Numbered from the stretch's first letter, positions 42,951-52,900 are shown. The stretch: DNA of 64,000 nucleotides from Hymenobacter siberiensis (GCF_018967845.1 NZ_JAHLZZ010000001.1:372001-436000); one strand, 5' to 3'. Numbers and translations are program-made. Notes: generated from the letters alone by a model not told the origin.

Positions 42951-43799
42951 ATGAAACGTCCTCTTTGGCTGCTGTGCAGCACCACCATTACGCTGGCACT
43001 TCTGGCTAGCTGCGAAACGAGCAAGCCCGCTACCGATGTTAGCGCTACTGCCGGCAGCAATACCCCCGGTGCTACCAGCACTGCCGCCAGCGGCGAGAGC
43101 ATGGAATCGAACGGTATCCGCCTGACGCCCTTCAGCGATTCGCCCAAGTTCCCCGAAGCTCAGATGCAGATGCGCGCCCCCGTTGCCGGCGCTACGCTGC
43201 CCAGCGGTGAGGTGGCATTTGACTACCAAACCACCAATTTCCAGCTCACTAAAATGAGCGGCGGCCCCCACATGGCCGAAATGGCCAACTCGATGAAGGG
43301 CCAGCACATCCACAATATCGTGGACAACCAGCCCTATACGGCGCACTACGATACCAAATTCACCAAGGCTATTCCCGATGGCCAGCACGTGGTGCTGTCG
43401 TTCCTGTCGCGCTCGTACCACGAGAGTCTGAAGCACCTCGGGGCCTACGACCTGACCGTGATTAACGTGGGCAACACCCCGGCTCCGGCCACGCCCATCA
43501 TCGATGTGAAGGCTCCGAACCTGTTTTATAGCCGCCCAAAAGACACGTACTCGGGAGTTGATGCCAAGCGCATCATGCTGGATTTTTACCTGGTGAATAC
43601 CAAGCTGGAGCCCGGCGGAAACCGCGTACGCGCCACCATCAACGGCACCGAATTTATACTTGACCAGTGGCTGCCTTACCAGATGGAGGGCCTGCCTGCT
43701 GGCGAAAACACGGTGAAGCTGGAGTTGATAGACGGCAGCGGCAACATGATTGCCGGCCCGTACAACTCGGTAACCCGCACGTTTACGGTAGCTCCCTAA
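42951..43799 (+). CDS. conserved lipoprotein, hypothetical
   Basis: 282 residues with lipobox LLASC (Cys21). A Ser/Thr/Ala-rich linker (TSKPATDVSATAGSNTPGATSTAASG) leads to two beta-sandwich repeats: PVAGATLPSGEVAFDYQTTNFQL...GQHIHNIVDNQPYTAHYD and PAPATPIIDVKAPNLFYSRP...YQMEGLPAGENTVKLELID. HIHNIVDNQP and AIPDGQHVV are conserved-looking. Function is unknown; location is the periplasm or outer surface. It ends at a strong terminator. Confidence 0.78.
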   Translation: MKRPLWLLCSTTITLALLASCETSKPATDVSATAGSNTPGATSTAASGESMESNGIRLTPFSDSPKFPEAQMQMRAPVAGATLPSGEVAFDYQTTNFQLTKMSGGPHMAEMANSMKGQHIHNIVDNQPYTAHYDTKFTKAIPDGQHVVLSFLSRSYHESLKHLGAYDLTVINVGNTPAPATPIIDVKAPNLFYSRPKDTYSGVDAKRIMLDFYLVNTKLEPGGNRVRATINGTEFILDQWLPYQMEGLPAGENTVKLELIDGSGNMIAGPYNSVTRTFTVAP

Positions 43800-43834
43800 C
43801 GTTTAGGACGTTATTTTTTCGTTACGGTTTCTCC

Positions 43835-43872
43835 AAAAAAAGTCTCCCGGCCCGGCCGGGGGACTTTTTTTG
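43835..43872. terminator. bidirectional terminator
   Basis: AAAAAAAGTCTCCCGG and CCGGGGGACTTTTTTT pair across a short GC loop. Confidence 0.9.
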
Positions 43873-43911
43873 CTTCCCCGCACTTGTTGTTCCGGTTCTA
43901 CCTTGCCCACT

Positions 43912-44398
43912 ATGTCCGTTGCCCCTTCCGATTCTGCCCCGCTGCTCACCCGCAAGCAGGTGCTGCGCGCCCTGCGCCAGATAACCCGCGAAGGCCGCCC
44001 GCTACCGCCCAGCACCGTGTATGAGCTGGTGTACCGAGGCCGCCGCTACCCACCCCGCGCCGCGGCCGAGCTGGCCTACCGCCTGGCCACCGCCAACCCG
44101 GCCGCAGTTTGGCCCACCGCTACGGCAGCAGCTGGCGGCCCGCCAGGTGCCCGCCGACCTCATCGAGCAACTGTGCACCCGCATGGCATCCCTCAACCAA
44201 GCCATCGCCGATGACCCCGAGCTGGGGCCGGATTTTGTAATCGGCCACAGCTACTTCTGCCAGCCGCCGGCCCAGCCGGGACAGGCTTCAGAATGGCTGC
44301 GCCTGATTTTTGAGCAGGAAATCGGTCCGCTACTGGCTGATTACTGGCGCGAGCAGCCAGCTACGGCAGCGGCTCAGTTGCGCAAGCTACTGGCGTAG
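43912..44398 (+). pseudogene. McrB remnant lacking the AAA+ GTPase core
   Basis: Only the two ends of an McrB-like protein remain. Residues 1-60 (LLTRKQVLRALRQITREGRPLPPSTVYELVYRGRRYPPRAAAELAYRLATAN) match an N-terminal DNA-reading domain found in McrB homologues. After a +1 frame change near 44100 comes the C-terminal piece QFGPPLRQQLAARQVPADLIEQLCTRMASLNQAI, then LGPDFVIGHSYFCQP and IFEQEIGPLLADYW. Walker A, Walker B and the NTP-binding segments that should lie between are gone, about 300-400 residues. It was once the motor subunit of a modification-dependent restriction system. Confidence 0.8.
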
Positions 44399-44440
44399 AA
44401 CAGGTTCAAGACCAATAGCCATACCTACTATTGAAGCAAA

Positions 44441-44872
44441 ATGAACTTAATAGACATACTATCAGGTACCCGCGCGGCATCTTGGTCCGATAAAAAGTAT
44501 CATCGCAGGTGTTTGGAATTACTGCTGGAAGCGCAGGTTGTAGGGCGCATAAGCAAAGCACATGTATTAGGTCATGCGGCCGCTAATTCACAGACAATAG
44601 CTCGCATTGGCTTCTGCATCGAGCAGAAAAGTACGCGGTGCCTGCGTAGGGTATTCCAGGACCTGCCCTATGGAGAAGACGAATTGGGATTGACAGTAAT
44701 AGGCTCAATGTGTACCGTCTATCTGCTTATTGAACCTGCTAATCGGACTTTCGTTGCCGTAATTGGTAATCCCGATGAGCATTCTTCATCGCAACTACTG
44801 CTTCATTTCGCGGAGGCTAATGGATTTCCCTATTGGTTAGTATTGGGCAAGCGTTTGGTTATTGAGCAATAA
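44441..44872 (+). CDS. unknown protein between mcrB and mcrC remnants
   Basis: 143 residues, ATG 44441. It is lower in GC than its neighbours and its codon use is different. The chain is mixed helix/strand (SWSDKKYHRRCLELLLEAQVVGRISKAHVLGHA; GLTVIGSMCTVYLLIEPANRTFVAVIGNP) with no signal or membrane segment. No family was recognised. It sits where mcrC would normally follow mcrB, so it may be a later insertion or a small accessory or immunity-like gene. It is intact while both neighbours are broken. Confidence 0.6.
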   Translation: MNLIDILSGTRAASWSDKKYHRRCLELLLEAQVVGRISKAHVLGHAAANSQTIARIGFCIEQKSTRCLRRVFQDLPYGEDELGLTVIGSMCTVYLLIEPANRTFVAVIGNPDEHSSSQLLLHFAEANGFPYWLVLGKRLVIEQ

Positions 44873-44875
44873 AAA

Positions 44876-46081
44876 GTGAAGGGATTTTTGGTACACGCCT
44901 TTCTGTTAAAAAAACAGCCAATTCAATTGATACCCCTCCCTACCCTCTACTATTTCCTCTGCTACGCCTGGAACCGGCTGCCTGAGCCGGCTGTACTGCT
45001 GGCCAGCGAAGCCGCACCCTTCGAGCGGCCGCTGGGGCTGCTGGCGCAGGTGCTGCTGCACGCCACGCGCCGCCTGCTCCGCAACGGCCTGCCGCGTACG
45101 TTTCAAACGCAGTAGGCCGAGCTTACCAGCCTGCGGGGCCGCGTGGAACTGGCCCCCACGCTGGGCCGGGGCCTGCTGGGCCAGGGCCGCGTCATCTGTG
45201 CCTTCGATGAACTGGGCACGGCCTCGCCCCTGCACCGCCCAAACGCTGGGCACGCTGGGCCGGGCAGCAGCTTTGCCCCCGGCGCTGCGCCGCGAGTTGC
45301 ACCAAGTCGGCCAGCGGTTTCCGACGGGGCTGCTCAATGCTATGCTGCCTCCCCCCACGGCCGCCACGTTTCGGGAGCTGCGGCGGCAGCGGCCGGATAG
45401 CCAGGCCGCGTTTCTGGTGCACGTCTGCGAGCTGGTGTGGCTCACGGCCCTACCCGAGCCCACGGCTACCGGCCGCAAGCGCTTCGCCGATTTCCGGCGC
45501 GACGAAGCGCTGATGGCGCGCATCTTCGAGCAGTTCACCCGCAATTTTTTCCGTCGCGAGCAGCGCCGTTACCGCGTCTTTGCCGAAACCATTGCCTGGC
45601 AGGCCGAAGCCCCGCTGGCCGCCGACCTCGCCCTGCTGCCCACCATGCTCACCGATACCACGCTGGAAGCGCCCGACCGCAAAATAATTCTCGACACCAA
45701 GTACTACGCTGCCACCCTGCGCCCGCGCTACGACCGGCAGCGCCTCATTGCCCCGCACCTTTACCAGCTCTACGCCTACCTCCAGAACCAGCGCCCTGCC
45801 CCCGGCCAGGTTCTGGAAAGCATATTGCTTAGGACTTACGCACTTCAAGAGCTATGTAACCTGAAAATCAACGACTTGCATTCAAGACGCATATTTGTTA
45901 TATTGCTGTTTTTCAGTTTGTTAGTGTTTCGACTGCGTAAGTCCTATTGCTGTATCCGGCCGCCACGCAGGACGTGGACGTGCGCTACACCCTGGGCGGG
46001 CACCCGGTGCGCGTCATCACGCTCAACCTGCACCAGCCCTGGCCCGGCATTGCCGCCGATTTGCTGCGGCTGGTGGAATAA
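44876..46081 (+). pseudogene. McrC remnant (nuclease subunit), stop + frameshift + MITE
   Basis: The reading frame begins like McrC (IQLIPLPTLYYFLCYAWNRLPEP). It is broken three times: an in-frame TAG at 45113-45115, a +1 shift near 45235, and a 117-bp MITE at 45830 that shifts the last 43 codons. The nuclease core is still readable (LLPTMLTDTTLEAPDRKIILDTKYY, a PD-(D/E)XK motif). After removing the MITE and one target copy the end reads LLYPAATQDVDVRYTLGGHPVRVITLNLHQPWPGI. The system is dead. Confidence 0.85.
45830..45946 (+). mobile_element. 117-bp MITE with 13-bp terminal inverted repeats, inserted in mcrC
   Basis: TIRs TAGGACTTACGCA (45830-45842) and TGCGTAAGTCCTA (45934-45946) are perfect. 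The 5-bp target TTGCT is repeated on both sides (45825-45829 and 45947-45951). Removing the element and one TTGCT restores the mcrC frame. The inside is AT-rich with no reading frame, so it needs a transposase from elsewhere. Confidence 0.93.
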
Positions 46082-46095
46082 ATAACCCCAAGGCA

Positions 46096-46140
46096 TAAAA
46101 AAACAGCCCGTATTTTCCGCTTGGGAAAATCCGGGCTGTT
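46096..46140. terminator. bidirectional terminator between mcrC remnant and small lipoprotein gene
   Basis: AACAGCCCG.ATTTTCC pairs with GGAAAATCCGGGCTGTT with one mismatch, next to an A-run. Confidence 0.8.
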
Positions 46141-46187
46141 AGTGTCGAATGACGAAGGTTTGCGCTGGCCCAGGGGCCGGCAACAAA

Positions 46188-46421
46188 CTACTTCTTCTCT
46201 TCGGTTACAGTCGTGGTGGTGGTAGCAGCAGGAGCCATAGCAGTGCTATCAGCAGCGGGAGCAGCCATTGCGGTGCTGTCGGTGGTGGTAGTAGTGGTGG
46301 TCTCGGTGCCGGTAGCAGGGGTCTCAACGGTAGTGGTTTCCTCGGTCTTCTTTTCGCCGCACGAAGTCAGACCAGCGGTGAGGGCGAAGCCCAGGGCAGC
46401 AGCTTTAAACAGATTTTTCAT
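46188..46421 (-). CDS. small Thr-rich lipoprotein
   Basis: 77 residues, lipobox LTSC (Cys21). The mature part is a low-complexity Thr/Ala/Glu chain with a repeated DSTAMA(A)PAA motif, ending TVTEEKK. It is likely an abundant envelope peptide. It is divergent from the sigma-factor gene. Confidence 0.8.
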   Translation of the reverse strand: MKNLFKAAALGFALTAGLTSCGEKKTEETTTVETPATGTETTTTTTTDSTAMAAPAADSTAMAPAATTTTTVTEEKK

Positions 46422-46557
46422 CTTTGGAGGTAATTTTGAAAACGGGTTAACTTTAAAACGCCCTTTATACTCAGTCTCTGGAAAGGTAACCCGGCCCGGA
46501 AAAAAATTATTTCGGCGGGTTACTTGTAGCCTTTGCCTGTATTAACCCCCAAAGTGA

Positions 46558-47166
46558 ATGAGCAGGGGCAATCCAACTTCCTCTTCTTTGACTCCTACCG
46601 ACGACGCGCTGATTGCCGCCATTCGCAGCGGCGATGAGCGGGCCCTGGCCCACCTCTACCGGCTGCACTGGCCCATGGTGTCGCACTTCGTGCTGCAAAA
46701 CAGCGGCACCGAGGACGATGCCCAGGACGTGTACCAGGAGGGCGTGATGGTGTTTTATGAAAAAGTACGCGACGGCTCCCTCGAGCTCAGCTGCCAGATT
46801 AAGACCTACCTCTACGCCGTGTGCCGCCGCCTGTGGCTCAAGCGCCTGACCAGCAAAAGCCGCTTCGGCGTGCGCTTGCTGGATGACGAGGAGCACGGCC
46901 CGTACCTGAACACGGGAGCCGAGGAAGACCTGCTGGCCGCTGAGGAGCAGGACCGCCGTTTCGCCACCATGAGCGAGGCCCTGGACCACCTCGGCGAACC
47001 GTGCCGCTCACTTTTGGAAGGCTTCTACCTGCTCGATAAGTCGATGCAGGACCTCACGGCAGAGTTTGGCTACACCAACGCCGACAATGCCAAAAACCAG
47101 AAATACAAGTGCCTCGTGCGCCTGAAAAAATTATTCTTCGCCCATTATAAAGAAGAGCCTATCTGA
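46558..47166 (+). CDS. RNA polymerase sigma-70 family factor, ECF-like
   Basis: 202 residues. Region 2 is seen as ALAHLYRLHWPMVSHFVLQNSGTEDDAQDVYQEGVMVFYEKV, and region 4 near LGEPCRSLLEGFYLLDKSMQDLTAEFGYTNADNAKNQKYKCLVRLKKLF, so it is an alternative sigma factor of the extracytoplasmic type. The gene right after it encodes a membrane protein with an anti-sigma-like cytoplasmic N-terminus, the likely regulator. The inducing signal is unknown. Confidence 0.9.
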   Translation: MSRGNPTSSSLTPTDDALIAAIRSGDERALAHLYRLHWPMVSHFVLQNSGTEDDAQDVYQEGVMVFYEKVRDGSLELSCQIKTYLYAVCRRLWLKRLTSKSRFGVRLLDDEEHGPYLNTGAEEDLLAAEEQDRRFATMSEALDHLGEPCRSLLEGFYLLDKSMQDLTAEFGYTNADNAKNQKYKCLVRLKKLFFAHYKEEPI

Positions 47167-47242
47167 TATCGTTAGCCGCCGGTTGTAGCCGGTGAAACTC
47201 CCATCCGCTTACCGCCGCCGCCCCGCCCGGCAGCATTTACCC

Positions 47243-48409
47243 ATGATGACTGAAGCAGACTATTACGCCTTATTTGAAGCCTACGCCACCGGCGAGCTGG
47301 CCGGGCCCGCCCGCGCCAATCTCGAAGCGCGCCTGGCGGCTGACCCGGCCCTGGCCCTGCGCTATGCCGACTTCAGCGAGATGACCGATACGCTACGCGC
47401 CTACGGCCAGCGCCAGCAGGCCCGGCAGCAGCTGCGCAGCATCCACGCCGCCATGCTGGCCGCCGATGCCCCTGAGGAAATTACGCTGCCCACCACCGGC
47501 CTCACCCACACGGTGCACCCGATACTGCGTATTTCGCGCACCGAGCGCCGGCTGCGCGAGTTCTGGAGCGGGCACCGCGCCACCGTGGGCGTGGCCGCTT
47601 CGGTGGCTGTGATGGCCGTGTTTGCCACGCTGCTGGGGCTGGATATCTGGCGCAACTCCAAGGTACAGCCTTCGCTGTATGGCTACAACGTGATGCGCCG
47701 CGAGATTAACAGCCTCAAGCACAACCAGAAGGTCTTAAATAGCACCATCAAGCGGATTGATGGCAGCGCCACGCCACCGCTGGCCCCGGTTAGCAAATTT
47801 AGCGGAACGGGCTTCGCCCTGACTTCGGAAGGCTATATCGTGACCAGCTACCACGTTATTCAGGGTGCTGACTCGCTGCTGATTGAGGGCCGCAACCACC
47901 AGCGCTACCACGCCGAGCCGGTGTATTCCGACATCAAGCACGACCTGGCCATTTTGCGCATTACCGACAAGAAGTTCACCGGTTTCGGCCGGCTGCCTTA
48001 CGCGGTAAAATCGGGCCAGGCCGATTTGGGCGAGCGGGTGTTCACGCTGGGCTACCCGCGTGAGGACGTGGTGTACGGCGAAGGCTCGCTGAGCGCCCGT
48101 TCGGGCTTCGAGGGCGATACGGCTTTCTACCAAGTGAGCATTCCGGTGAACCCCGGCAACTCGGGCGGCCCGCTGATGGACGAGCGCGGCAACCTGATTG
48201 GGGTGGTGAGCGGCCGGCAGAACGACGCGCAGAGCGCCGCCTTCGCTACCAAGTCGTCGTACCTGGTACGGCTGGTTGATTCACTGGAAGCGGCCAAGCC
48301 CGCCAACCCCTACCGCCTGCCCCGCTTTGGCCAGCTGGCCGGCACCGGGCGGCCCCAGCAGCTCAAGAAGCTGCAGGACTATGTATTCGTAGTAAAGGTT
48401 TTTGAATAG
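47243..48409 (+). CDS. membrane-anchored trypsin-like protease with anti-sigma-like N-terminus
   Basis: 388 residues from ATG 47243 (MMTEADYYALFEAYATGEL); a GTG 51 nt upstream is possible. The first ~110 residues are cytoplasmic and resemble anti-sigma N-termini (YATGELAGPARANLEARLAADPALALRYADF). One membrane helix follows (about 114-134). The periplasmic part is a DegP/HtrA-type protease without PDZ: catalytic His in TSYHVIQGAD, Asp in SDIKHDLAILRI and Ser in VNPGNSGGPLMDE. It follows the sigma gene by 76 nt. The fusion suggests a signal sensor that acts on the sigma factor, but this is inference. Confidence 0.85.
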   Translation: MMTEADYYALFEAYATGELAGPARANLEARLAADPALALRYADFSEMTDTLRAYGQRQQARQQLRSIHAAMLAADAPEEITLPTTGLTHTVHPILRISRTERRLREFWSGHRATVGVAASVAVMAVFATLLGLDIWRNSKVQPSLYGYNVMRREINSLKHNQKVLNSTIKRIDGSATPPLAPVSKFSGTGFALTSEGYIVTSYHVIQGADSLLIEGRNHQRYHAEPVYSDIKHDLAILRITDKKFTGFGRLPYAVKSGQADLGERVFTLGYPREDVVYGEGSLSARSGFEGDTAFYQVSIPVNPGNSGGPLMDERGNLIGVVSGRQNDAQSAAFATKSSYLVRLVDSLEAAKPANPYRLPRFGQLAGTGRPQQLKKLQDYVFVVKVFE

Positions 48410-48440
48410 GCCGGAACGCCCTTTTCAAGCACAAGTAGCA

Positions 48441-48474
48441 CAACGGCCTGTTTCTTTACCGAAGCAGGCCGTTG
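48441..48474. repeat. short hairpin after the protease gene
   Basis: CAACGGCCTG and CAGGCCGTTG form a 10-bp stem; there is no long T-run. Confidence 0.6.
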
Positions 48475-48661
48475 CGTTGTAATGACTTTTCGGGTGCGCC
48501 GATTATTATCCGCAGTCCGTCAGAATACGCTGATTATTCCGCTGTTTGGGGGAGCCAATGCGGACCTTTTTCATAACCTTAGGCCCTGCAATCTAGTATT
48601 CAGACTTAGATAAGCAGTGCTTGTCTCTCAATCCCTCTGTCTTCCTTAACCTCCGCACTCC

Positions 48662-49402
48662 GTGGCTAAAAATCAACAAACCCCGCCTTCCAGTAACGAT
48701 GTCGCCGGCTCGGCCATTTTCAAGAAGTTTCTGAACACCGCCGAGGGCTACATCAAGCAGCCCTCGCGCCTGAAGAAGCTGCTGACCGATGCCTACAAAA
48801 AGGCCAGCGAGAAAAACGACGTGGGCACGCTGGCCCACGAGGCATGGGAAACCCTCCAGACCATGTTCCGGCTCATCAAGGCGTCGATGTCGGGAGAGTA
48901 TACGGGTGTGCCCGGCACCACGGTGGCGGCGGCCGTGGCGGTACTCATCTACTTCATCAGCCCAATTGACCTGATTCCGGATTTCATTCCGGTGCTGGGC
49001 CTGCTCGATGACGTGGCCCTGGTAGCCTGGTTCTCGACTACTCTGAAAGGTGAGATGGACAAGTTCCACGAGTGGGAGCTGACCCGCCCGACCGAAGTTA
49101 CCACGGCCGGGGCCTATGCTCCTTCCGATAAAGAAACCCCGGCCTCGGCCGCCAGCGCCGCTGCTACGGCTACGGCTTCGGCCAGCAACCAAGCCAAGCA
49201 CGCGGCCGATGCCCTCGATGAGCAAGCTGCCATGGCTCCCGCCGCGCAGCCCTCGCACTCGAACGACCCCGCCGCGCCCACCGCGCAGATAGCCGAAGAA
49301 TCGGCTAAGCACGCCGGTACCAGAAGCGTGGCAGCTCACACCACCGACAGCAGCCGCGAGCCCAGCACCACAGCCACCAATACCGGCGGGAACGTGCGCT
49401 AA
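48662..49402 (+). CDS. DUF1232 (YkvA-like) membrane protein with long Ala/Ser tail
   Basis: 246 residues starting at GTG 48662. The DUF1232 signature is in the middle: VAVLIYFISPIDLIPDFIPVLGLLDDVALVAWFS (about 97-130). The N-terminus is charged and the last ~110 residues are a low-complexity Ala/Ser/Thr tail. The domain is found in many membrane-associated proteins of unknown role. A strong shared terminator follows at 49523. Confidence 0.85.
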   Translation: MAKNQQTPPSSNDVAGSAIFKKFLNTAEGYIKQPSRLKKLLTDAYKKASEKNDVGTLAHEAWETLQTMFRLIKASMSGEYTGVPGTTVAAAVAVLIYFISPIDLIPDFIPVLGLLDDVALVAWFSTTLKGEMDKFHEWELTRPTEVTTAGAYAPSDKETPASAASAAATATASASNQAKHAADALDEQAAMAPAAQPSHSNDPAAPTAQIAEESAKHAGTRSVAAHTTDSSREPSTTATNTGGNVR

Positions 49403-49522
49403 GCGCCACAACAGCTTTAGCTATAAGGCACAGCGGCCGTACTCACCTATGGCGAGCCGTCAAACAGTTTTGGATAAGGGTTGGGGTTGGAATACCTGAC
49501 TCTGGTGCAAAAGCCCGGAATG

Positions 49523-49564
49523 AAAAAAGCCCCCCCGCAACTCAGGTTGCGGGGGGGCTTTTTT
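49523..49564. terminator. bidirectional terminator between DUF1232 and ACP-like genes
   Basis: AAAAAAGCCCCCCCGCAA pairs with TTGCGGGGGGGCTTTTTT across CTCAGG. Confidence 0.92.
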
Positions 49565-49580
49565 GCAGGGTAAAATAATG

Positions 49581-49847
49581 CTAAGCGGCAGCGGCGTGGT
49601 CGCGCACGAAGCGAACGAAATCGCCTACGGTGTAGAGCGGTACTTCGTCGGGAATGGTGATGCTGAAGTTGCGCTCCAGCTCCAGAATAATATCAACAAC
49701 GTCGAGGGTTTCGAAGCGCAGGTCGCGGGCGAGGCTGGCGGTTTTGCGCACGCGGCTGGCCCGGATGGCCTTGCGCTTGCTGATAATGCGGAATACCTGC
49801 TGCTCGATAGTAGGTGTGTGGTGGGCGCTAGTGGTGGATACGTACAT
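49581..49847 (-). CDS. acyl-carrier-protein homologue with Thr at the attachment site
   Basis: 88 residues. The helical ACP pattern is clear: RKTASLARDLRFETLDVVDIILELERNFSITIPDEVPLYTVGDFVRFV. In active ACPs the second helix begins DSL, where Ser carries 4'-phosphopantetheine. Here it is ETL, with Thr47 (ACC at 49707-49709). Phosphopantetheinyl transferases normally need Ser, so this protein may be non-functional as a carrier or serve another binding role. No fatty-acid gene is nearby. Confidence 0.8.
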   Translation of the reverse strand: MYVSTTSAHHTPTIEQQVFRIISKRKAIRASRVRKTASLARDLRFETLDVVDIILELERNFSITIPDEVPLYTVGDFVRFVRDHAAAA

Positions 49848-49983
49848 AATAAAGTTGCGGAAAAAGATGGTAAGCGGGGCAGGTAGTAACCGGCCGTTCC
49901 GTTGGCGTCGCGCCGGGGAGAGTACCCACCGGCGGCCGCTGCTGCAACAACAGCCGGCCAGCGGGCACTCGACGCCTGAAAAG

Positions 49984-52900
49984 CTAGGCTAGTACAGGCG
50001 GCGTAGCCGCCTGTACTTCCTCAGAGTCCACCTCCTGCTGAATGGTTGCAATGTCATCCGGATTTTTTCCGGTTATTTTTCCTTTTAATGATTCGCTCAG
50101 CAAATACATCACCGGCACCACCACCAGCGTGATACCCGTGGCGAACACCAGCCCGAAAATGATGGTCCAGGCCAGCGGGCCCCAGAAGGTAACCGACTCG
50201 CCACCGATGAAGAAGTGCGGATTGCCCGAAGCGAACAGCTCGTAGAAGTCGATGTTCAGACCGATGGCCAGTGGGATGAGGCCCAGCGTGGCGGCCGTGG
50301 CCGTGAGGATTACCGGGTTCAGGCGGGTGCGGCCGGCCAGCACGATGGCTTCGCGCAGCGGCATGCCCTGCGAGCGCAGCATATCCATGAATTCGACCAG
50401 CAGAATGCCGTTTTTCACCACGATGCCGGCCAGGGCGATAATGCCCACGCCCGTCATCACGATGCTGACGTTCTGGCCCGTGATGGCAAGGCCCCAGAAC
50501 ACGCCGGCGATGGAGAACAGCACCTCGGAGAGGATGATGACCGGCTTGCTGAACGAGTTGAACTGCGTGACCAGAATCAGGAAGATGAGGCCCAGGGCAC
50601 CGATACCGGCCATGGGTAGGAAGTCGGTGGTTTCCTTCTGGCTTTCCTGGGCACCGCCCATGTCGATGGTGTAGCCGGGCGGCGTGCGGAACGACTTGAG
50701 GGCCGTTTGCACGGCGTTGGCCACGTCGGGGCCGGAATAGCCGTTGAGCACGTTGGACGAGATGGTGATGACGCGCTTGGTGTCTTTGCGCTTGATGCCG
50801 CCGTAGGTGGAGCCGTAGGTGACATCGGCCACCGAGGAGATGGGCACCTGGCGCACGGCCCCGGTGGCGTCGCGGAAGGTGAGCGGGGCATTAATCACGG
50901 CGTCCACGTCGGAGCGGTAAGGCTCGGCGTAGCGCACCTGGATGGGGTACTCGTCGTCGACGGTTTTGAATTTGCTGGCCTCGGTGCCGTAGATGGCCGT
51001 GCGCACTTCCAGGCCAATCTGGCCGGTGCTGATGCCCTCGCGGTTGGCGCGGGTGCGGTTGATGTTGACGGCGATTTCGGGGTTGCGGTCCTGCAGGTTG
51101 GAGCGCAGGGCCTCCACGCCGCCAATGTGCAGCGAATCGACGTAGCGGGTCACTTTCTTCGAGAGCGCGGCCAGTACTTTGTAGTCGTCGCCGGCTACTT
51201 CAATGGCAATGGGCTTGGCCTGGGGCGGACCGCTGGCTTCCTGGTCGACCGAGATTTCAGCGCCGGGAATACCCTTCACCACTTCGCGGATTTTATCCAT
51301 GTAAGTGCTGGTTTTGGGGCCTTTGCGTTCGCTGAGCTCCTTGAAGGCCACGGCCACCTTGCCCATGTGCGACTGCGACACGCCCGAGGCCGTGGCTTCG
51401 GAAGGGTCGCCGGCGCCGATGGCCACGTTGGTAATCACCGACTCCACATCGGGGTTGTTCTTGCCGATAACGCCGTAGATGCGGTTTTCGAGGACGTGGG
51501 TAATCGAGTCCGTGACGGCCACGCGGGTGCCCACGGGCATGTTCAGGTAGGTGTAGATGAACTTGGGGTCGCCTTTGGGGAAGAAGTCGACGTGTGGCTT
51601 GCGGATGCCCACGGCCACGAACGAGCCGACGAACAGCACCAGCACGCCCACCATCACCAGGGCCGGGTGGCTAAGAGCCCAGCGCACGAGGTTGGCGTAG
51701 CCGTTCTGGAAGCGCGGCAGGGCGCGGGTCTGGAACCAGCCAATCATCTTCACGAACACGAACTTATCGAGGAAGCAGAGCAGGATGAGCGTGATGGCCA
51801 GGTTGCCCACGAAGGTGGAATGCGCCACGTAGCCAATGATGGCAATGACCAGCAGCACGCCCATCGCAATCAGGAAATTGCGCGTCAGCTTGGGCCGGCT
51901 GTGCATATCCTCCTCGAAATGCTCCTCGCGCTCCATAAAGCTCACGGCAAACACCGGGTTCATGATGAAAGCCACGATGAGCGAGGCCATGAGCGTGATA
52001 ATGAGCGTGACCGGCAGGTAGAACATGAACGAGCCCACGATGCCCGGCCAGAACATGAGCGGCACGAACGGCGCTACCGTGGTGAGGGTGCCGGCCAGCA
52101 CCGGAACAAAGACCTCGCCGGCGGCAAATTTGGCCGCTTTCGGGGTGGACAGGTTAGGGTGCTCGTGCAGCAGGCGGTGGGTGTTTTCGATAACCACGAT
52201 GGCGTCATCGACCACGATGCCCAGGGCCAGCAGAAAGGCGAAGAGCACGATGGTGTTCAGGGTGAAGCCGAAGATGGGAATGACCAGAAAGGCCAGGAAC
52301 ATGGAAATCGGCACACTCAGGCCCACGAACAGCGCGTTGGTGGTGCCCATGAAGAACATCAGAATCAGGGTCACCAACAGGAAGCCGATGACGATGGTGT
52401 TGAGCAGGTCGTGCAGCGTGACGCGGGTGTCGTTCGAGGTGTCGCCGGTCACGGTCACGTTCAGCTCTTTGGGCAGGTTGGCTTTCGAGTCCTTGATGAT
52501 GGCCTTGATTTTATCGGAGGCGTCGAGCAGGTTTTCGCCGGCGCGCTTCACCACGTTCAGCGTGATGGCGGGCTTGCCGTCGAGGCGAGCATAGCTTTCG
52601 CGGTCCTTGAAGCCGTCCGTCACGGTGGCGATGTCGCCGAGGCGCACCGGCGAGCCGTTCAGGTTCTTCACCTGAATGTCGGCAATGTCGCCGGCCCGCA
52701 CGTACTGGCCGGCCACGCGCACGGCGCGCTTCTGCCCGCCCACGTCGATGCTGCCGCCCGAAACGGTCACGTTCTCGGCCCCAATGGCCCGGGAAATATC
52801 CGAGAAGCTCAGGCGCGAGGCCCGCAGCTTGTTCAGGTCCACGTCCACGTTCACCTGCTGGTCGAGAGCCCCCACGATATCGACGCGGGTGATTTCGGGC

